16,775 nt of DNA from Kiritimatiellia bacterium (GTDB lineage Bacteria; Verrucomicrobiota; Kiritimatiellia; RFP12; DVOR01). The stretch covers positions 1 to 16,775 of the forward strand of contig CAAGNN010000124.1 in assembly GCA_900771325.1 (NCBI GenBank). Direction: 5' to 3'. Shown piece after piece: positions 1 to 8,136 of the stretch. The number at the start of each line of letters is the position of its first letter. The first letter of the stretch is position 1. The notes beneath the pieces were generated by a model. That model was given only the letters and a program-made list of their open reading frames with translations, was not told where the DNA came from and searched no databases. Made by a program: the position numbers and the translations under genes.

Positions 1-52
1 AGCGATGAGAGATTCAGCGTGAGATGGTAAAGGATTGAAAGGAATATCTGAG

Positions 53-721
53 ATGAAACGATTCGTACTTGTGCTTCTTCTTTTCCAGTCTTTCGTTCTA
101 TTTGCCGAGGAGAATCAAGCGGTGTTGAGGGAATTAAGGCGATATGGCGGGAGTGCCACCTTCAACTTGACCGTCAAAGACGAACGCGGCGAACCGGTTC
201 CTGAGGCCAAGGGGGAAGCGTGGTTTTGGTATAGAAATGATGCTACCCGCGATGAAGCATACACCGATTCGGAGGGGAAAATATCACTTTCCAACCGCGC
301 AAAGACTGACGGAGGGGTTCGAATCACAAAAGAAGGGTATTACACCACCGAGATTCACCAGTCGTGTTTTAGCGCTCCAAGTCAGCCGTTCTCCTTCTGG
401 GAACGCAGGAAATGGGTCCCGGTCACCCGGGATGTTGTCTTGAAGACAAAGGTAAACCCCATCCCGATGTACTCAAAGCGATATCGAGGGAAAATTCCTC
501 ATCTCAATCAACCTGTCGGCTTCGACCTTAAAGTCGTGGACTGGGTCCATCCTGATGGCAAGGGTGAAGTCGCCGATGTGTATATCACCGTTGAGACGGA
601 AGTGGTGCCCTTCGGGAAGATAATGCAAAAGCGAGCCCGGACGATCACTTGGGAGTGGCCCAACCGCTATGACGGCGTACAGGTGTGTGACCTCTCGGTA
701 GTCCCTGCGCGAGGTCTCTAA
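53..721 (+). CDS. Secreted protein with carboxypeptidase-regulatory-like (CarboxypepD_reg) domain, likely C-terminally truncated
   Basis: I chose the ATG at 53 (222 aa) over the upstream TTG at 35 because GGA at 41-43 sits about 9 nt before it and because translation then begins with a clean signal peptide: MKR, a hydrophobic run, and likely cleavage near FAEEN (residues 17-21). Residues ~35-103 fit the beta-sandwich carboxypeptidase-regulatory-like/transthyretin fold: VKDERGEPVPEA, then TDSEGKISL, then ITKEGYY, the usual D-x-x-G-x-P-V-x-x-A ... TDxxGxf ... GY pattern. The family is non-catalytic and usually structural or carbohydrate/envelope associated. The remaining ~120 residues are not recognised. 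The frame ends at TAA 719-721, but a coding-like stretch continues in another frame to 911, so the protein is probably frameshifted. Export is well supported; the specific role is unknown. Confidence 0.6.
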   Translation: MKRFVLVLLLFQSFVLFAEENQAVLRELRRYGGSATFNLTVKDERGEPVPEAKGEAWFWYRNDATRDEAYTDSEGKISLSNRAKTDGGVRITKEGYYTTEIHQSCFSAPSQPFSFWERRKWVPVTRDVVLKTKVNPIPMYSKRYRGKIPHLNQPVGFDLKVVDWVHPDGKGEVADVYITVETEVVPFGKIMQKRARTITWEWPNRYDGVQVCDLSVVPARGL

Positions 722-911
722 TAATTGGACTCCCCGCACTCACCGTGGCGCACATAAGCGTCTCAATGGCACACCGAAATGGCCGCGTTTGGACACCGAA
801 AACATCATCAAGCAAGGCATTAACCGTGCGAAGGATGACCGCGTTTGCTATATTCGTGTTCGTAAGGAGCTCCTTTCGTTTGGCTTCACCCGCTATTGTA
901 GCGGAAACTGA
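702..911 (+). pseudogene. Out-of-frame C-terminal remnant of the preceding gene
   Basis: The frame that starts just after a TAG at 699-701 stays open to TGA 909-911. It reads like genuine protein, including NNWTPRTHRGAHKRLNGTP followed by PRLDTENIIKQGINRAKDD and RVCYIRVRKELLSFGF. It begins exactly where the preceding gene stops, and an extra base at about 716-719 would join the two frames. I infer a former continuous gene of about 285 codons broken by a single-base indel. It could instead be coincidence in a non-coding stretch; no start codon or ribosome site of its own is visible. Confidence 0.4.
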
Positions 912-1030
912 AAAGTCTCCCTACTCTTTTTTCCCCTTCCAAGATTTATTTTCCCCTACTGCCCATTGGCCTTGCCCCCTGTTAGGGATAAGGGTGGAAC
1001 AGAAGAATACTACTTGCCTACACCAACGAA
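912..1030. other. Non-coding spacer upstream of the nuclease gene
   Basis: This is a pyrimidine-rich, comparatively AT-rich spacer. A short + strand frame running over 745-1044 does not resemble protein and has no ribosome binding site, so it was not called. The only recognisable signals are the promoter and palindrome at its downstream edge, listed separately. Confidence 0.5.
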
Positions 1031-1042
1031 ATGAGATATCTT
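1014..1042 (+). promoter_or_regulatory. Putative sigma70-type promoter of the PD-(D/E)XK nuclease gene
   Basis: A -35-like TTGCCT at 1014-1019 is separated by 17 nt from a -10-like TATCTT at 1037-1042 (four of six consensus bases each). The predicted start of transcription, near 1049, gives a leader of about 26 nt. The distance from the previous gene supports independent transcription. It is based on pattern matching only. Confidence 0.35.
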
Positions 1043-1050
1043 AATCTCAT
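1031..1050. promoter_or_regulatory. Perfect 7-bp inverted repeat (candidate operator) over the -10 box
   Basis: ATGAGAT at 1031-1037 and ATCTCAT at 1044-1050 are exact reverse complements with a 6-nt spacer. The palindrome covers the proposed -10 element and ends 25 nt before the nuclease start, a typical place for a repressor site. No regulator gene is visible nearby, so the binding factor is unknown; autoregulation is possible. Confidence 0.4.
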
Positions 1051-1074
1051 CGAAACGATACTGGGAGATTGCGT

Positions 1075-1929
1075 ATGGATGAGACGATTCCCTCAATGGA
1101 GACCTTGACGCTTCTTGAACGATATGTCGCCCAGATTAAGAAGCAGTTAGAGGCCGAAACGGCCAAGCAAACGGCCATTGAGACTTTCCTGGCCCAACCG
1201 CGCCCAACAGAGATTAAGAAGTTGGCAACCTACTTTGCCCAGACCCACGGGTTGCTATTGGAGTCTTACAAATCGGGAAAGTTGCCCGCGGACTATCATT
1301 TGGCTAAGACCATTTGGAATAACTACGGCACCTTGCAACCCTTTTTGCAAGTCTTGCGTCGATGTGCAAAGGCAAAGAAAACAGTCTTTCTGTATCCGGC
1401 TGAAGAACAACAACCGCTTGAGCAAGCGAAGGTTCCCTCCCTATTGACCTTTTGCAACACCTTGAAGCTGCGCGAGTGCTTGTCTGCCAAAAAAAGAGGA
1501 CAACGGCTTGAGATAACGCTTGAAAAGCCTGACATTAAGTTTCTTGACGGCCAATGGGCGGAATATGTCACGCGCTATCTAATTGATGTGACCTTAAAGG
1601 AAATAACCGCCGAGCGGAAACTTGCCTATCGGCTCTTCTCCAACCTCATATTCAAGCGCCCAGGCGAAGAACAGAATCCGGTGATGGAACTGGATGTCGT
1701 TGCACAAATTGGTGACCGCTTCTATATCTTCGAGACGAAGTCGGGCGCAGTGCCCAATGTGATTAAATGGGTTGACCGTAGTCGCCTTTTCTCTGACGCG
1801 CACGCTCGCTTCTTTATGTGTACGCCGCACGACGAGTTTAACTATAAACATTTTCGCCCTCTCTATCTGTTGACCTTCAAGCAGATGAAGGCAGAACTCG
1901 CCAAAATCATTCGCCGCGATTTCGCCTAA
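1075..1929 (+). CDS. Stand-alone PD-(D/E)XK nuclease resembling the Card1/Can2 (DUF1887) nuclease domain
   Basis: 284 aa from ATG 1075, which has GGGAG at 1063-1067 as ribosome binding site; the TTG at 1069 is a less likely start. Residues ~155-250 carry the PD-(D/E)XK pattern seen in DUF1887/Card1 C-termini: DGQWAEYV (E163), then ELDVV (E205, D207), a beta strand DRFYIF, and ETKSG (E220, K222). The likely metal-binding and catalytic residues D207, E220 and K222 are all present. In Card1/Can2 this domain follows a CARF sensor domain that binds cyclic oligoadenylate. Here the N-terminal ~150 residues are instead helical and charged at first (~8-40, possible coiled coil), then all-helical in appearance, with no recognisable CARF fold. 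No CRISPR genes are nearby. The gene is more AT-rich than the - strand genes downstream, which suggests transfer. The activity (DNA or RNA cleavage, possibly defence) is inferred; another PD-(D/E)XK family such as a restriction or repair nuclease is possible. Confidence 0.6.
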   Translation: MDETIPSMETLTLLERYVAQIKKQLEAETAKQTAIETFLAQPRPTEIKKLATYFAQTHGLLLESYKSGKLPADYHLAKTIWNNYGTLQPFLQVLRRCAKAKKTVFLYPAEEQQPLEQAKVPSLLTFCNTLKLRECLSAKKRGQRLEITLEKPDIKFLDGQWAEYVTRYLIDVTLKEITAERKLAYRLFSNLIFKRPGEEQNPVMELDVVAQIGDRFYIFETKSGAVPNVIKWVDRSRLFSDAHARFFMCTPHDEFNYKHFRPLYLLTFKQMKAELAKIIRRDFA

Positions 1930-2226
1930 AAAGACAATACTCACGCGAAACGCATTGACCGAAAGGTGTTTTTGAGAAGGTCGGCTTGAGTAATGCCAAG
2001 TTCGGCCAAGGGGCGCGAGACGAAGTCACGCAGGTGGCCGCGCCATTGAGAAAGCACAACGCTTGATAGACCGGTGGCACATCCACCCAATCGGCCTCGA
2101 CCGTCGCCTCGACAACCTTCAAGAAGCCTGCCGGACTTTCTTTAGCCATTCCTCGATAGGGGCCAAGCCAAAAGACAACCAATACCCGCTCGATCCTTTA
2201 GCCGATGGCCTCGCCTTCATCTCGAA
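1930..2226. other. Intergenic stretch with no supportable gene
   Basis: About 300 bp follow the nuclease with no ORF that has both a ribosome binding site and plausible protein. A - strand frame at 1907-2182 overlaps the nuclease gene, and + strand fragments near 1975-2070 end quickly. The region may hold decayed gene remains, but I recognise no family, and I see no terminator after the nuclease gene. Confidence 0.4.
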
Positions 2227-2349
2227 CCCGGGGCGGGTCCGTGGTCAACCCGGGGCGGGTCCGGGGTCAACCCGGGGCGGGTCCGGGGTCAACCCGGGGC
2301 GGGTCCGTGGTCAACCCGGGGCGGGTCCGTGGTCAACCCGGGGCGGGTC
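2227..2349. repeat. Tandem array of a 22-bp GC-rich repeat (5 full copies plus 13 bp)
   Basis: Five consecutive 22-bp units run from 2227 to 2336, followed by a 13-base partial unit to 2349. Each unit begins CCCGGGGCGGGTCCG and ends GGTCAA. The only variation is one position (T or G): units 1, 4 and 5 carry T and units 2 and 3 carry G. Every unit contains CCCGGG and runs of G that could form secondary structure. The near identity suggests recent slippage expansion. There are no unique spacers, so this is not a CRISPR array. Confidence 0.9.
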
Positions 2350-2368
2350 GCTGCGCTCCCAGTCGACG

Positions 2369-2389
2369 GTGAACAGTGGACAGTGAACC
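2369..2389. repeat. Heptanucleotide short tandem repeat (3 copies)
   Basis: Three successive 7-mers, GTGAACA, GTGGACA and GTGAACC, directly follow the 22-bp array. The preceding 7-mer GTCGACG is a weaker fourth copy. Confidence 0.7.
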
Positions 2390-2460
2390 GGATGCGTGCC
2401 GCGATGGAGGGCGTGGCAGACTTTTGGCCGGGCGCTCCACCTCCGGCGACAGCCTTCTCG

Positions 2461-2481
2461 TCTATCGTCCATCGTCTATCG
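2461..2481. repeat. Heptanucleotide short tandem repeat (3 copies)
   Basis: Three successive 7-mers, TCTATCG, TCCATCG and TCTATCG. The unit is unrelated to the one at 2369-2389 but has the same 7-bp period, in the same intergenic region near the 3' end of the - strand gene at 2530. Confidence 0.7.
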
Positions 2482-2529
2482 AAAGAACAACCCGGGCGGA
2501 TGCATATTTGTAGAGAAGAGCGAAGGCCG

Positions 2530-3213
2530 TTAGGGGCGCTTGGGCAGAAGCGTTAGGTCGGTGGCATCATAGATAGCTGAGAGAACGGCCAAGAAGTCGG
2601 CCGTCTGCGCCTCGTCGAAGGAGAGCGAGCGGGCGAGCGCCTCCGAGAGGAGGGCGCGCTCAGCGCGCGCCTCGGTCCGCAACGTACGACTGGCCTCTTG
2701 AAAGGCGCGTAAGGTCTCTGGCGGCGTGGTTTCGCGGGCAGCGAGGCTCTGGCGAATGGCTTCGCGGGCCTCATCGCGGGCGACGAGCGCGGAGAGGAAA
2801 CGCTGGTGGATCTCTTGCTGCGGCTCGCTGAGAAGTTCGGGGTCGACGGAGGCGAGGAAGTCCTGGCGCTGCTGGAGCGCGGCCTGCCGGGCGGCACGGG
2901 CTTCCGCCTGCCGCTGCCGAATCCTCTCAAAGAGTTCATTCGCCTGGGCGGAACGAGGAGGCAGCGGGGCCTCGGCATCGGGCACCTCTTCAACTCGAAT
3001 CGTGGCTTTCTGATCTAGCGCATCGGCAGACTTATACGCGCGAGGCAGCTCAGGGGATGGCGCAGACGGCGCTTCCACCTCGACCACCGGAACAGAGGTG
3101 GAGGAAGACGGCTCAGCGGGTTCCATTCGGAGGCTGCTACCTACAAGCAACCCAAGGGCAAAGGCACCGATCAGGGCAGCGAGGAGAGAACCATAAAAGC
3201 GAGGTTTCAGCAT
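2530..3213 (-). CDS. Single-pass membrane-anchored coiled-coil protein of unknown function
   Basis: 227 aa from the ATG at 3213; an in-frame TTG at 3240 would add nine basic residues but has no visible ribosome site, and the site before 3213 is also weak. Residues ~7-30 form one hydrophobic segment (LLAALIGAFALGLLVG) with a short positive N-terminus, so the protein is either an inner-membrane anchored protein facing the periplasm or an uncleaved export signal. Residues ~32-60 are a Pro/Ser/Glu-rich linker. From ~85 to the C-terminus it is Ala/Arg/Glu/Gln-rich and predicted helical (ERIRQRQAEARAARQAALQQ), in the manner of periplasmic Spy/CnrR-like helical hairpins. That comparison is by composition only. 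It lies 112 bp downstream of the giant repeat protein gene on the same strand, across a hairpin, so it may be served by read-through. No catalytic motif is seen. Confidence 0.6.
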   Translation of the reverse strand: MLKPRFYGSLLAALIGAFALGLLVGSSLRMEPAEPSSSTSVPVVEVEAPSAPSPELPRAYKSADALDQKATIRVEEVPDAEAPLPPRSAQANELFERIRQRQAEARAARQAALQQRQDFLASVDPELLSEPQQEIHQRFLSALVARDEAREAIRQSLAARETTPPETLRAFQEASRTLRTEARAERALLSEALARSLSFDEAQTADFLAVLSAIYDATDLTLLPKRP

Positions 3214-3257
3214 ATCTCGGCGCTTTCTAGAAGGAATCAAGGTTCACAGAGCAAATT

Positions 3258-3300
3258 GAGAGGGAAGAAAGGGCGGAGAAGGGGAGCCCCTTCTCCGCCC
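3258..3300 (-). terminator. Hairpin with pyrimidine tail, putative intrinsic terminator of the giant repeat gene
   Basis: GGGCGGAGAAGGGG (3271-3284) and CCCCTTCTCCGCCC (3287-3300) are exact reverse complements around a 2-nt centre, effectively a 12-bp stem with a 6-nt loop. On the - strand the hairpin lies 25 nt after the giant gene's TAA (3325-3327) and is followed by a T/C-rich tract starting TTTCTTCCC. The tail is not a pure U-run, so termination may be partial, letting the next - strand gene be transcribed. Confidence 0.7.
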
Positions 3301-3324
3301 ACGCCGGTACACGCGGCACCTGGC

Positions 3325-6300
3325 TTAGTATTCCCGAGACGGGAGACCGAAGAGAACCTCGAGCCTCTGCGGGGTCGTCTTGTCCAACCCGCTGACATCC
3401 AAGGAGACACCGATGGTCTTGCCAAGGCCGAGGGTCTCATCGAGGCTTCCGCCGGCATAGGCACAGTCGTTCTCGCAGAGCGCGCCGGTGCACTTGACCG
3501 TCCGCTTGCCAACGCCTTCGCGCTCGACGGTGAGATCCAGCGTGCACTCGCCCTTGGTATTGAAGACGACGGTCCCGGAGATCTGAACCAGGATGCCAGC
3601 GACCTCCACCTCCCCTTCAACCGGGTACTTGCCCGTACCCAAGGGGGTGACCTCCGAGCCAGCCTCGGACATGCGATCGTTGTACTCCGCAAGCGTGCAT
3701 CCCTTCATCATTTCGCCTTCGTAGGTGAGGAGGGGCATTTCGTACCCTCCTTCACTCGGGAAGCCGAGGTAGCGATTTAGGAAGCACATGGGGTTATCGA
3801 TGCGCATCTTCAAGCGGTTCGCGCCGGTCTTGTCGCTCCACGCATAGTCGTCGCCACGGCCCGTCACAGCTTCATCATAATCATTGAAGGCTTCACCCGT
3901 GGCGCGCGTGAGGCTCAGGGTGGAAGACGGCAGACCATTGGCCACCAGCGAGGCCGTCCCCTTGCCGGGCGAGCGGACAATCTTGGCGAAGACGAGGTCT
4001 TCCACGTTCTCGAGGTCCAAGCCACCGTCGCAGCGGAGGAGCAGCGCGTAGAAGGTGCCGGAATCGACAACTTCCTTGTCGTCGACAATGAGGGGGATGT
4101 TGTCGAAGGTATCGGAGGCCCCGCTCTTCGTTTCGGTGAAGACCACCGAGAGGGTGTGCTCGCCCGCGTAGGTCGAAGGAATTGTCCCGGAGAGATAGAG
4201 CCGAACCTCGGCGACCGCTTCTGGGAACTCCGATTCGTGCTTCTCTGTCTTCGCGGAGACGGTCAGTCCCTTGGGAAGGGCCTTTCCATCGAGGTAGACC
4301 TTATAGGAGATGGAGCCATGGCTTGTCGGGAGGTAGGTCGAAGCCAGCGGATTATTCGGCGAGATCGGTTCGCCTGCCACGCCAGAGAGGGGATTCCACT
4401 CGTCATAGTAGCTGAACGAATGCAGGTAAATCTCATCTACCTTCACCGTGAAAGCGGCCATCTGCGAGCCCTTGGTGAAGGTGATGGTGTAGTAGCCCGC
4501 CTTCCACACAATGCCCGAGAGGGTGGCGTTCTTGGCGTCCCACTTCATGCCGGAGGGCAAACCACTGACCTTTGCCCCCTTGAGAGCGTCGGGGAGCTGA
4601 GACAACCCGAAGGACTCGCCATAGAAGGAGCCCGTTTGCGTGCCAGGAGCATAGACGTAGACAATCGAGGGGTCGAGTTCGGGGCCGAAGTCATTCACAT
4701 TGCCAATCTTGAGGCGGGCGGTCCAGGTCTTCTGCACCCCAGAGGCATTGGAGGCCGAGATGGTGACCGGGTAGATGCCAGGCTTCGTGGGCGTGCCACT
4801 CAACTCACCTGTGGAGGCATTCCAGGTCACCCCCGGAGGCAACCCCTTCACGGAGACCTTTGTAGCGGAGTAGGAATAGACGAGGAGATAGGCCTCTGGC
4901 AAGGGCTCACGCGGAGCGAAGAATACATCGTAGCCTTCATCAATTTCATATTCCGGGTCTTCCGACGCGTCTGGCCGCCAGTGAGTCTCCCCATTCCAAA
5001 TCGCCATGCTCAAAGTCGTGTCCTCTGCCTTCGCGATGAAGACGGCGTAGAGGGTGACATCGCGCGGCGGTGCCACACAGGAGATTGAGGTGCTCAGGGG
5101 CGTTTCGGAGAACTCCATGACTTGTTCCCAGGTCGGCAATTCTTCCTCATCCGTCTCCCAATCGCCGGATTCTTCGTCATGTGTGCGCTGATACCAGCCG
5201 GCAAAGACGTAATTCTTGGCGGGGGTGGCCTTGAGCGTCACCTTCTTGCCGGGGATGTACGCGCCTGCACCGCTCACCTTGTGCGCGGGCGAATCGGGAT
5301 AGGTGAGGGTCTCTTCGCTCAATTCGGCAATCTTGACCGATAGCTTCGGCAGCGGGAGAATCTCAAACGAGACGGTCTGCTTCACGCTGGTCTTGCCCTT
5401 GGTGGCGGTGAAGGTGACCTGCTTGGTGCCGGGTGTCGTAGGCGCACCGGAGAGCTCGAAGGTCTTCGCATCGAACTTCAAGCCCGCGGGAAGGTTGGAA
5501 ACCTTCACAGTGGGGAAGGATTCGGAGTTCACCGTGTAGGGAATGAAGGAGCACCCGATACCAGGCATCATCCTCACCGAGACATCCTCGCCCGTCTCGA
5601 AATAGGCAGACCTGAACTCAAGCGTGGTATCCTCCGAGGCGGGCACGAAGCGCGCCTCCAGCGTCACATCGTCCCGGGAGGTCAGGAAGGCGTATTCCTT
5701 CACGCGGTAGTCCACCGTCGGCTCGTACGGGCCATCCGCCGTGTAGCACATCTCGGAGATCGGCGTCCCGTCGCCCCCGGCGGTCACGTCGTACCAGCCG
5801 GCGAAGACATAGCCGCGCAACGGAGTCGCCCGCAGGGTCACCTTGGTGTTCGCCGCATACGCCTTGGAGGCCGAGCTGTTCACGGTGCCGCCCTCGGTCG
5901 CCCGCAGCGTAAGGGTCGGGAAGTAATCCTCCACGATTACAGGGAAGGAAACCTTGTGGGTGGTGGAGCCAACCTTCTTGGAGAAGATAAGCACGTAATT
6001 GCCCGGGACGGTAGAGGTTCCGGAGAGAATCCCCTTCTTGCTATCCCACTTCATCCCCTTGGGCAAGCCCGTCACCGAGCAACCAATACCCGCTACATAG
6101 TCAATCTCCTGCGTGATGCCGGGGGTAATAACCACCTCTTCGGGGATGGGCTCTAACATCTCTGAGGTGAAGTGCGTCACCGTTAGAGTCAGTTCGTCGG
6201 AGAAGCCCGCCTCGCTTCCGGACGCTGCCGAGTTGGTGGCCTTGAAGCGGATTCCCTCGTAAGTGCCGGGCATAGTCGGCGTGCCGACAATCGCCAGCGC

Positions 6301-8100
6301 CTTCGCATCGAACTTCAGCCCGGGCGGGAGCATCTTCGCATTCTCTACAGAAACCACCGGGAGCGCGTAAGAATCCACCAGCACGGGAATCGAGACCGCC
6401 TCGCCAGCCGTCAGATTGTAAGAGGTGCTCTCCAGCACAACCATTGGCATCTGTTCTTCGCTCTTTGGGTAGAAGAGGCCGACAAGGGCGGTCTCCTCCT
6501 CCTCCGGCACCAGATAGGTCCCCGACGCATTGCGCGCGTCCAACCCCACGAGCTCCAGCGGCTGCTGCCCATCACCCTGGTCGCAATACCACCCGGCGAA
6601 GATGTAGTTCTTGCCAGGCGTGGCCTTCAGCGACACTTTGCTCCCCACGGTGTAGTCCCCACTCTTACTCAAGCCGGAGACCTTGTTGGCGCTATTCGCC
6701 TCAAACTCTCCGCTCTCCGGGTTATATGTCCGCGCCTCCAGCGTTAGGTGCCGCAACGGAGCCACCGAGAGCGTAGCGGCAGAGGTGTAAGCTGCCTTGC
6801 CCTCCTTATGCGTGAAGAAGAGCGTGTAATCGCCTGGCACCGTCGGCGTGCCCGAAAGCGTCCCAGTCGTGCTATTCCACTTCAGCCCCTTGGGCAAGCC
6901 GCTCACCGTGCAAGGCAACGCACTCTCCAGCGAGTCGAGCGTTCGCTCGAAGGGCACCCCAGGCAGGAGCGCCGTGCCGCCATCAGTGAGAATCTCGGGC
7001 TCCACCGGCACCTGCGAGGAGTTGTTAATCCGAAACTCCAGCGTTCCCGTCTCGGCACGAGACTTCGGCACCGATGCATTGTAGCAGGTGATTTTCGCCT
7101 CGTAGGTCCCCGGCTTCTCCGGCGTCCCGCTGAGGGTCAAGTCGCGCGTATTCAGCACCACCCCTTTCGGCAGCCCCGAAATGGTCACCACCGGCTTCGA
7201 GAACGAATCAATATGAATCTGGCAAGGATGCATCGGGCTCCCGGCCTCTGCTTCAATCTCGACGTCAAGTTCCGCCATAAGGTCCTGATCATCTTCAGGC
7301 TTGACGAAGTAAGCCGACACATTCAACTCATACTGCCCATTCACGACGGAAGGCAACGTGACGGAGATCGTTGCATTGCGCAGATCGCTCGTGTCATATT
7401 CCAGTTCGGTCTCCGGCGGCAACTCACCTGTGATGTCCCAGTTTGCGAAGACATAGCCCTTGCTCGGCGTAGCCGTCAACTTGGCCGTCTGCCCGGAGGT
7501 ATAGGTCTTCAACCCCGAGATCTTCCCGTTCTCAACCTCCCCCGCCACCAGCGCAAAGGTTGCTGGAGTCTCGAGCGTATAGCGCGCCTTCACGAGGCGC
7601 GTCCAGCCCGTGCCCGTGGTCTCCGAGCCGTAGTAGGAGTAATAAGACTTGTCAGCCTTCTTGAGATCCACCGTCTCCGGCGCATCCACCTCCGGCTGCA
7701 CGCCATCCACCATCAACCCATTCCCCTTCACCGTCGCAGTCCCAATCGGATCGGAGATCATAAAGGCCACGCCCGTGTTCTTCCAGAGCGCGCGAATCAC
7801 CAGCGCCCGCTCCTCCTCCATCTCGCCGCAGAGGCTCGGCGGCAAATCGAAGGTCAGCGTAGCCCCCGCTGTCGCCGCCTTATCGGCAAGCCACGCGGGC
7901 ACCTCTTCCGTATCGGCATACACAATCTCCCACTTATCAAAGGTGGCGCCGGCATAGGGCACAGCCTTCAAGGTCACCGTCTCGCCGGCCTTATACACCC
8001 CGCTGCCCTCCACCGTGCCATAGGCAATCGGCATCCGCTCACCGCTCGCCGAGCCTTCCCAATCCTTCACCTCCACCATCTCGGCAGAAACACCCAGCAC
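3325..8100 (-). CDS. Giant secreted repeat protein with InlB-type and putative Ig-like modules (main, C-terminal piece)
   Basis: 1591 codons are open from GTG 8100, but this is not the true start: the same frame continues upstream through codons after an in-frame TGA at 8137-8139. InlB B-repeat-like units (VTLKATP..NYVFAGW) are centred near residues 55, 218, 500, 767 and 965. Putative Ig/cadherin-like modules (VSGLPKGLKW ... LSGTPTVPGDYTL) are centred near 308, 402, 590, 678, 870, 1085, 1182 and 1273. The two types alternate in the middle. The last ~270 residues form a different, non-repeat domain (AKIVRSPGKGTASLVANGLP onward) ending in SREY. No sortase signal or obvious membrane anchor is seen at the C-terminus. 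Such proteins are usually surface-exposed or secreted adhesin-like or structural proteins; the partner is unknown. As read, this piece lacks a start site and signal peptide, so it is probably part of a broken gene. Confidence 0.75.
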   Translation of the reverse strand: MLGVSAEMVEVKDWEGSASGERMPIAYGTVEGSGVYKAGETVTLKAVPYAGATFDKWEIVYADTEEVPAWLADKAATAGATLTFDLPPSLCGEMEEERALVIRALWKNTGVAFMISDPIGTATVKGNGLMVDGVQPEVDAPETVDLKKADKSYYSYYGSETTGTGWTRLVKARYTLETPATFALVAGEVENGKISGLKTYTSGQTAKLTATPSKGYVFANWDITGELPPETELEYDTSDLRNATISVTLPSVVNGQYELNVSAYFVKPEDDQDLMAELDVEIEAEAGSPMHPCQIHIDSFSKPVVTISGLPKGVVLNTRDLTLSGTPEKPGTYEAKITCYNASVPKSRAETGTLEFRINNSSQVPVEPEILTDGGTALLPGVPFERTLDSLESALPCTVSGLPKGLKWNSTTGTLSGTPTVPGDYTLFFTHKEGKAAYTSAATLSVAPLRHLTLEARTYNPESGEFEANSANKVSGLSKSGDYTVGSKVSLKATPGKNYIFAGWYCDQGDGQQPLELVGLDARNASGTYLVPEEEETALVGLFYPKSEEQMPMVVLESTSYNLTAGEAVSIPVLVDSYALPVVSVENAKMLPPGLKFDAKALAIVGTPTMPGTYEGIRFKATNSAASGSEAGFSDELTLTVTHFTSEMLEPIPEEVVITPGITQEIDYVAGIGCSVTGLPKGMKWDSKKGILSGTSTVPGNYVLIFSKKVGSTTHKVSFPVIVEDYFPTLTLRATEGGTVNSSASKAYAANTKVTLRATPLRGYVFAGWYDVTAGGDGTPISEMCYTADGPYEPTVDYRVKEYAFLTSRDDVTLEARFVPASEDTTLEFRSAYFETGEDVSVRMMPGIGCSFIPYTVNSESFPTVKVSNLPAGLKFDAKTFELSGAPTTPGTKQVTFTATKGKTSVKQTVSFEILPLPKLSVKIAELSEETLTYPDSPAHKVSGAGAYIPGKKVTLKATPAKNYVFAGWYQRTHDEESGDWETDEEELPTWEQVMEFSETPLSTSISCVAPPRDVTLYAVFIAKAEDTTLSMAIWNGETHWRPDASEDPEYEIDEGYDVFFAPREPLPEAYLLVYSYSATKVSVKGLPPGVTWNASTGELSGTPTKPGIYPVTISASNASGVQKTWTARLKIGNVNDFGPELDPSIVYVYAPGTQTGSFYGESFGLSQLPDALKGAKVSGLPSGMKWDAKNATLSGIVWKAGYYTITFTKGSQMAAFTVKVDEIYLHSFSYYDEWNPLSGVAGEPISPNNPLASTYLPTSHGSISYKVYLDGKALPKGLTVSAKTEKHESEFPEAVAEVRLYLSGTIPSTYAGEHTLSVVFTETKSGASDTFDNIPLIVDDKEVVDSGTFYALLLRCDGGLDLENVEDLVFAKIVRSPGKGTASLVANGLPSSTLSLTRATGEAFNDYDEAVTGRGDDYAWSDKTGANRLKMRIDNPMCFLNRYLGFPSEGGYEMPLLTYEGEMMKGCTLAEYNDRMSEAGSEVTPLGTGKYPVEGEVEVAGILVQISGTVVFNTKGECTLDLTVEREGVGKRTVKCTGALCENDCAYAGGSLDETLGLGKTIGVSLDVSGLDKTTPQRLEVLFGLPSREY

Positions 8101-8136
8101 CGCCGCAGAGACTGCAGCCTTCGGGAAGAAGAAGAG

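Noticed and set aside
745..1044. 99-codon + strand frame between the first two genes
   Set aside because: No ribosome site and unlike protein in its second half; it overlaps the more protein-like remnant frame (702-911) and the nuclease promoter.
1075..1929. Full Card1/Can2 protein with CARF domain
   Set aside because: The N-terminal half shows no recognisable CARF strand-loop motifs; only the nuclease half is supported.
1907..2182. 91-codon - strand frame after the nuclease gene
   Set aside because: It overlaps the end of the nuclease gene, lacks a ribosome site and matches no family I recognise; described as intergenic.
2227..2349. Possible CRISPR array
   Set aside because: The 22-bp units are directly contiguous with no unique spacers and there are no cas genes.
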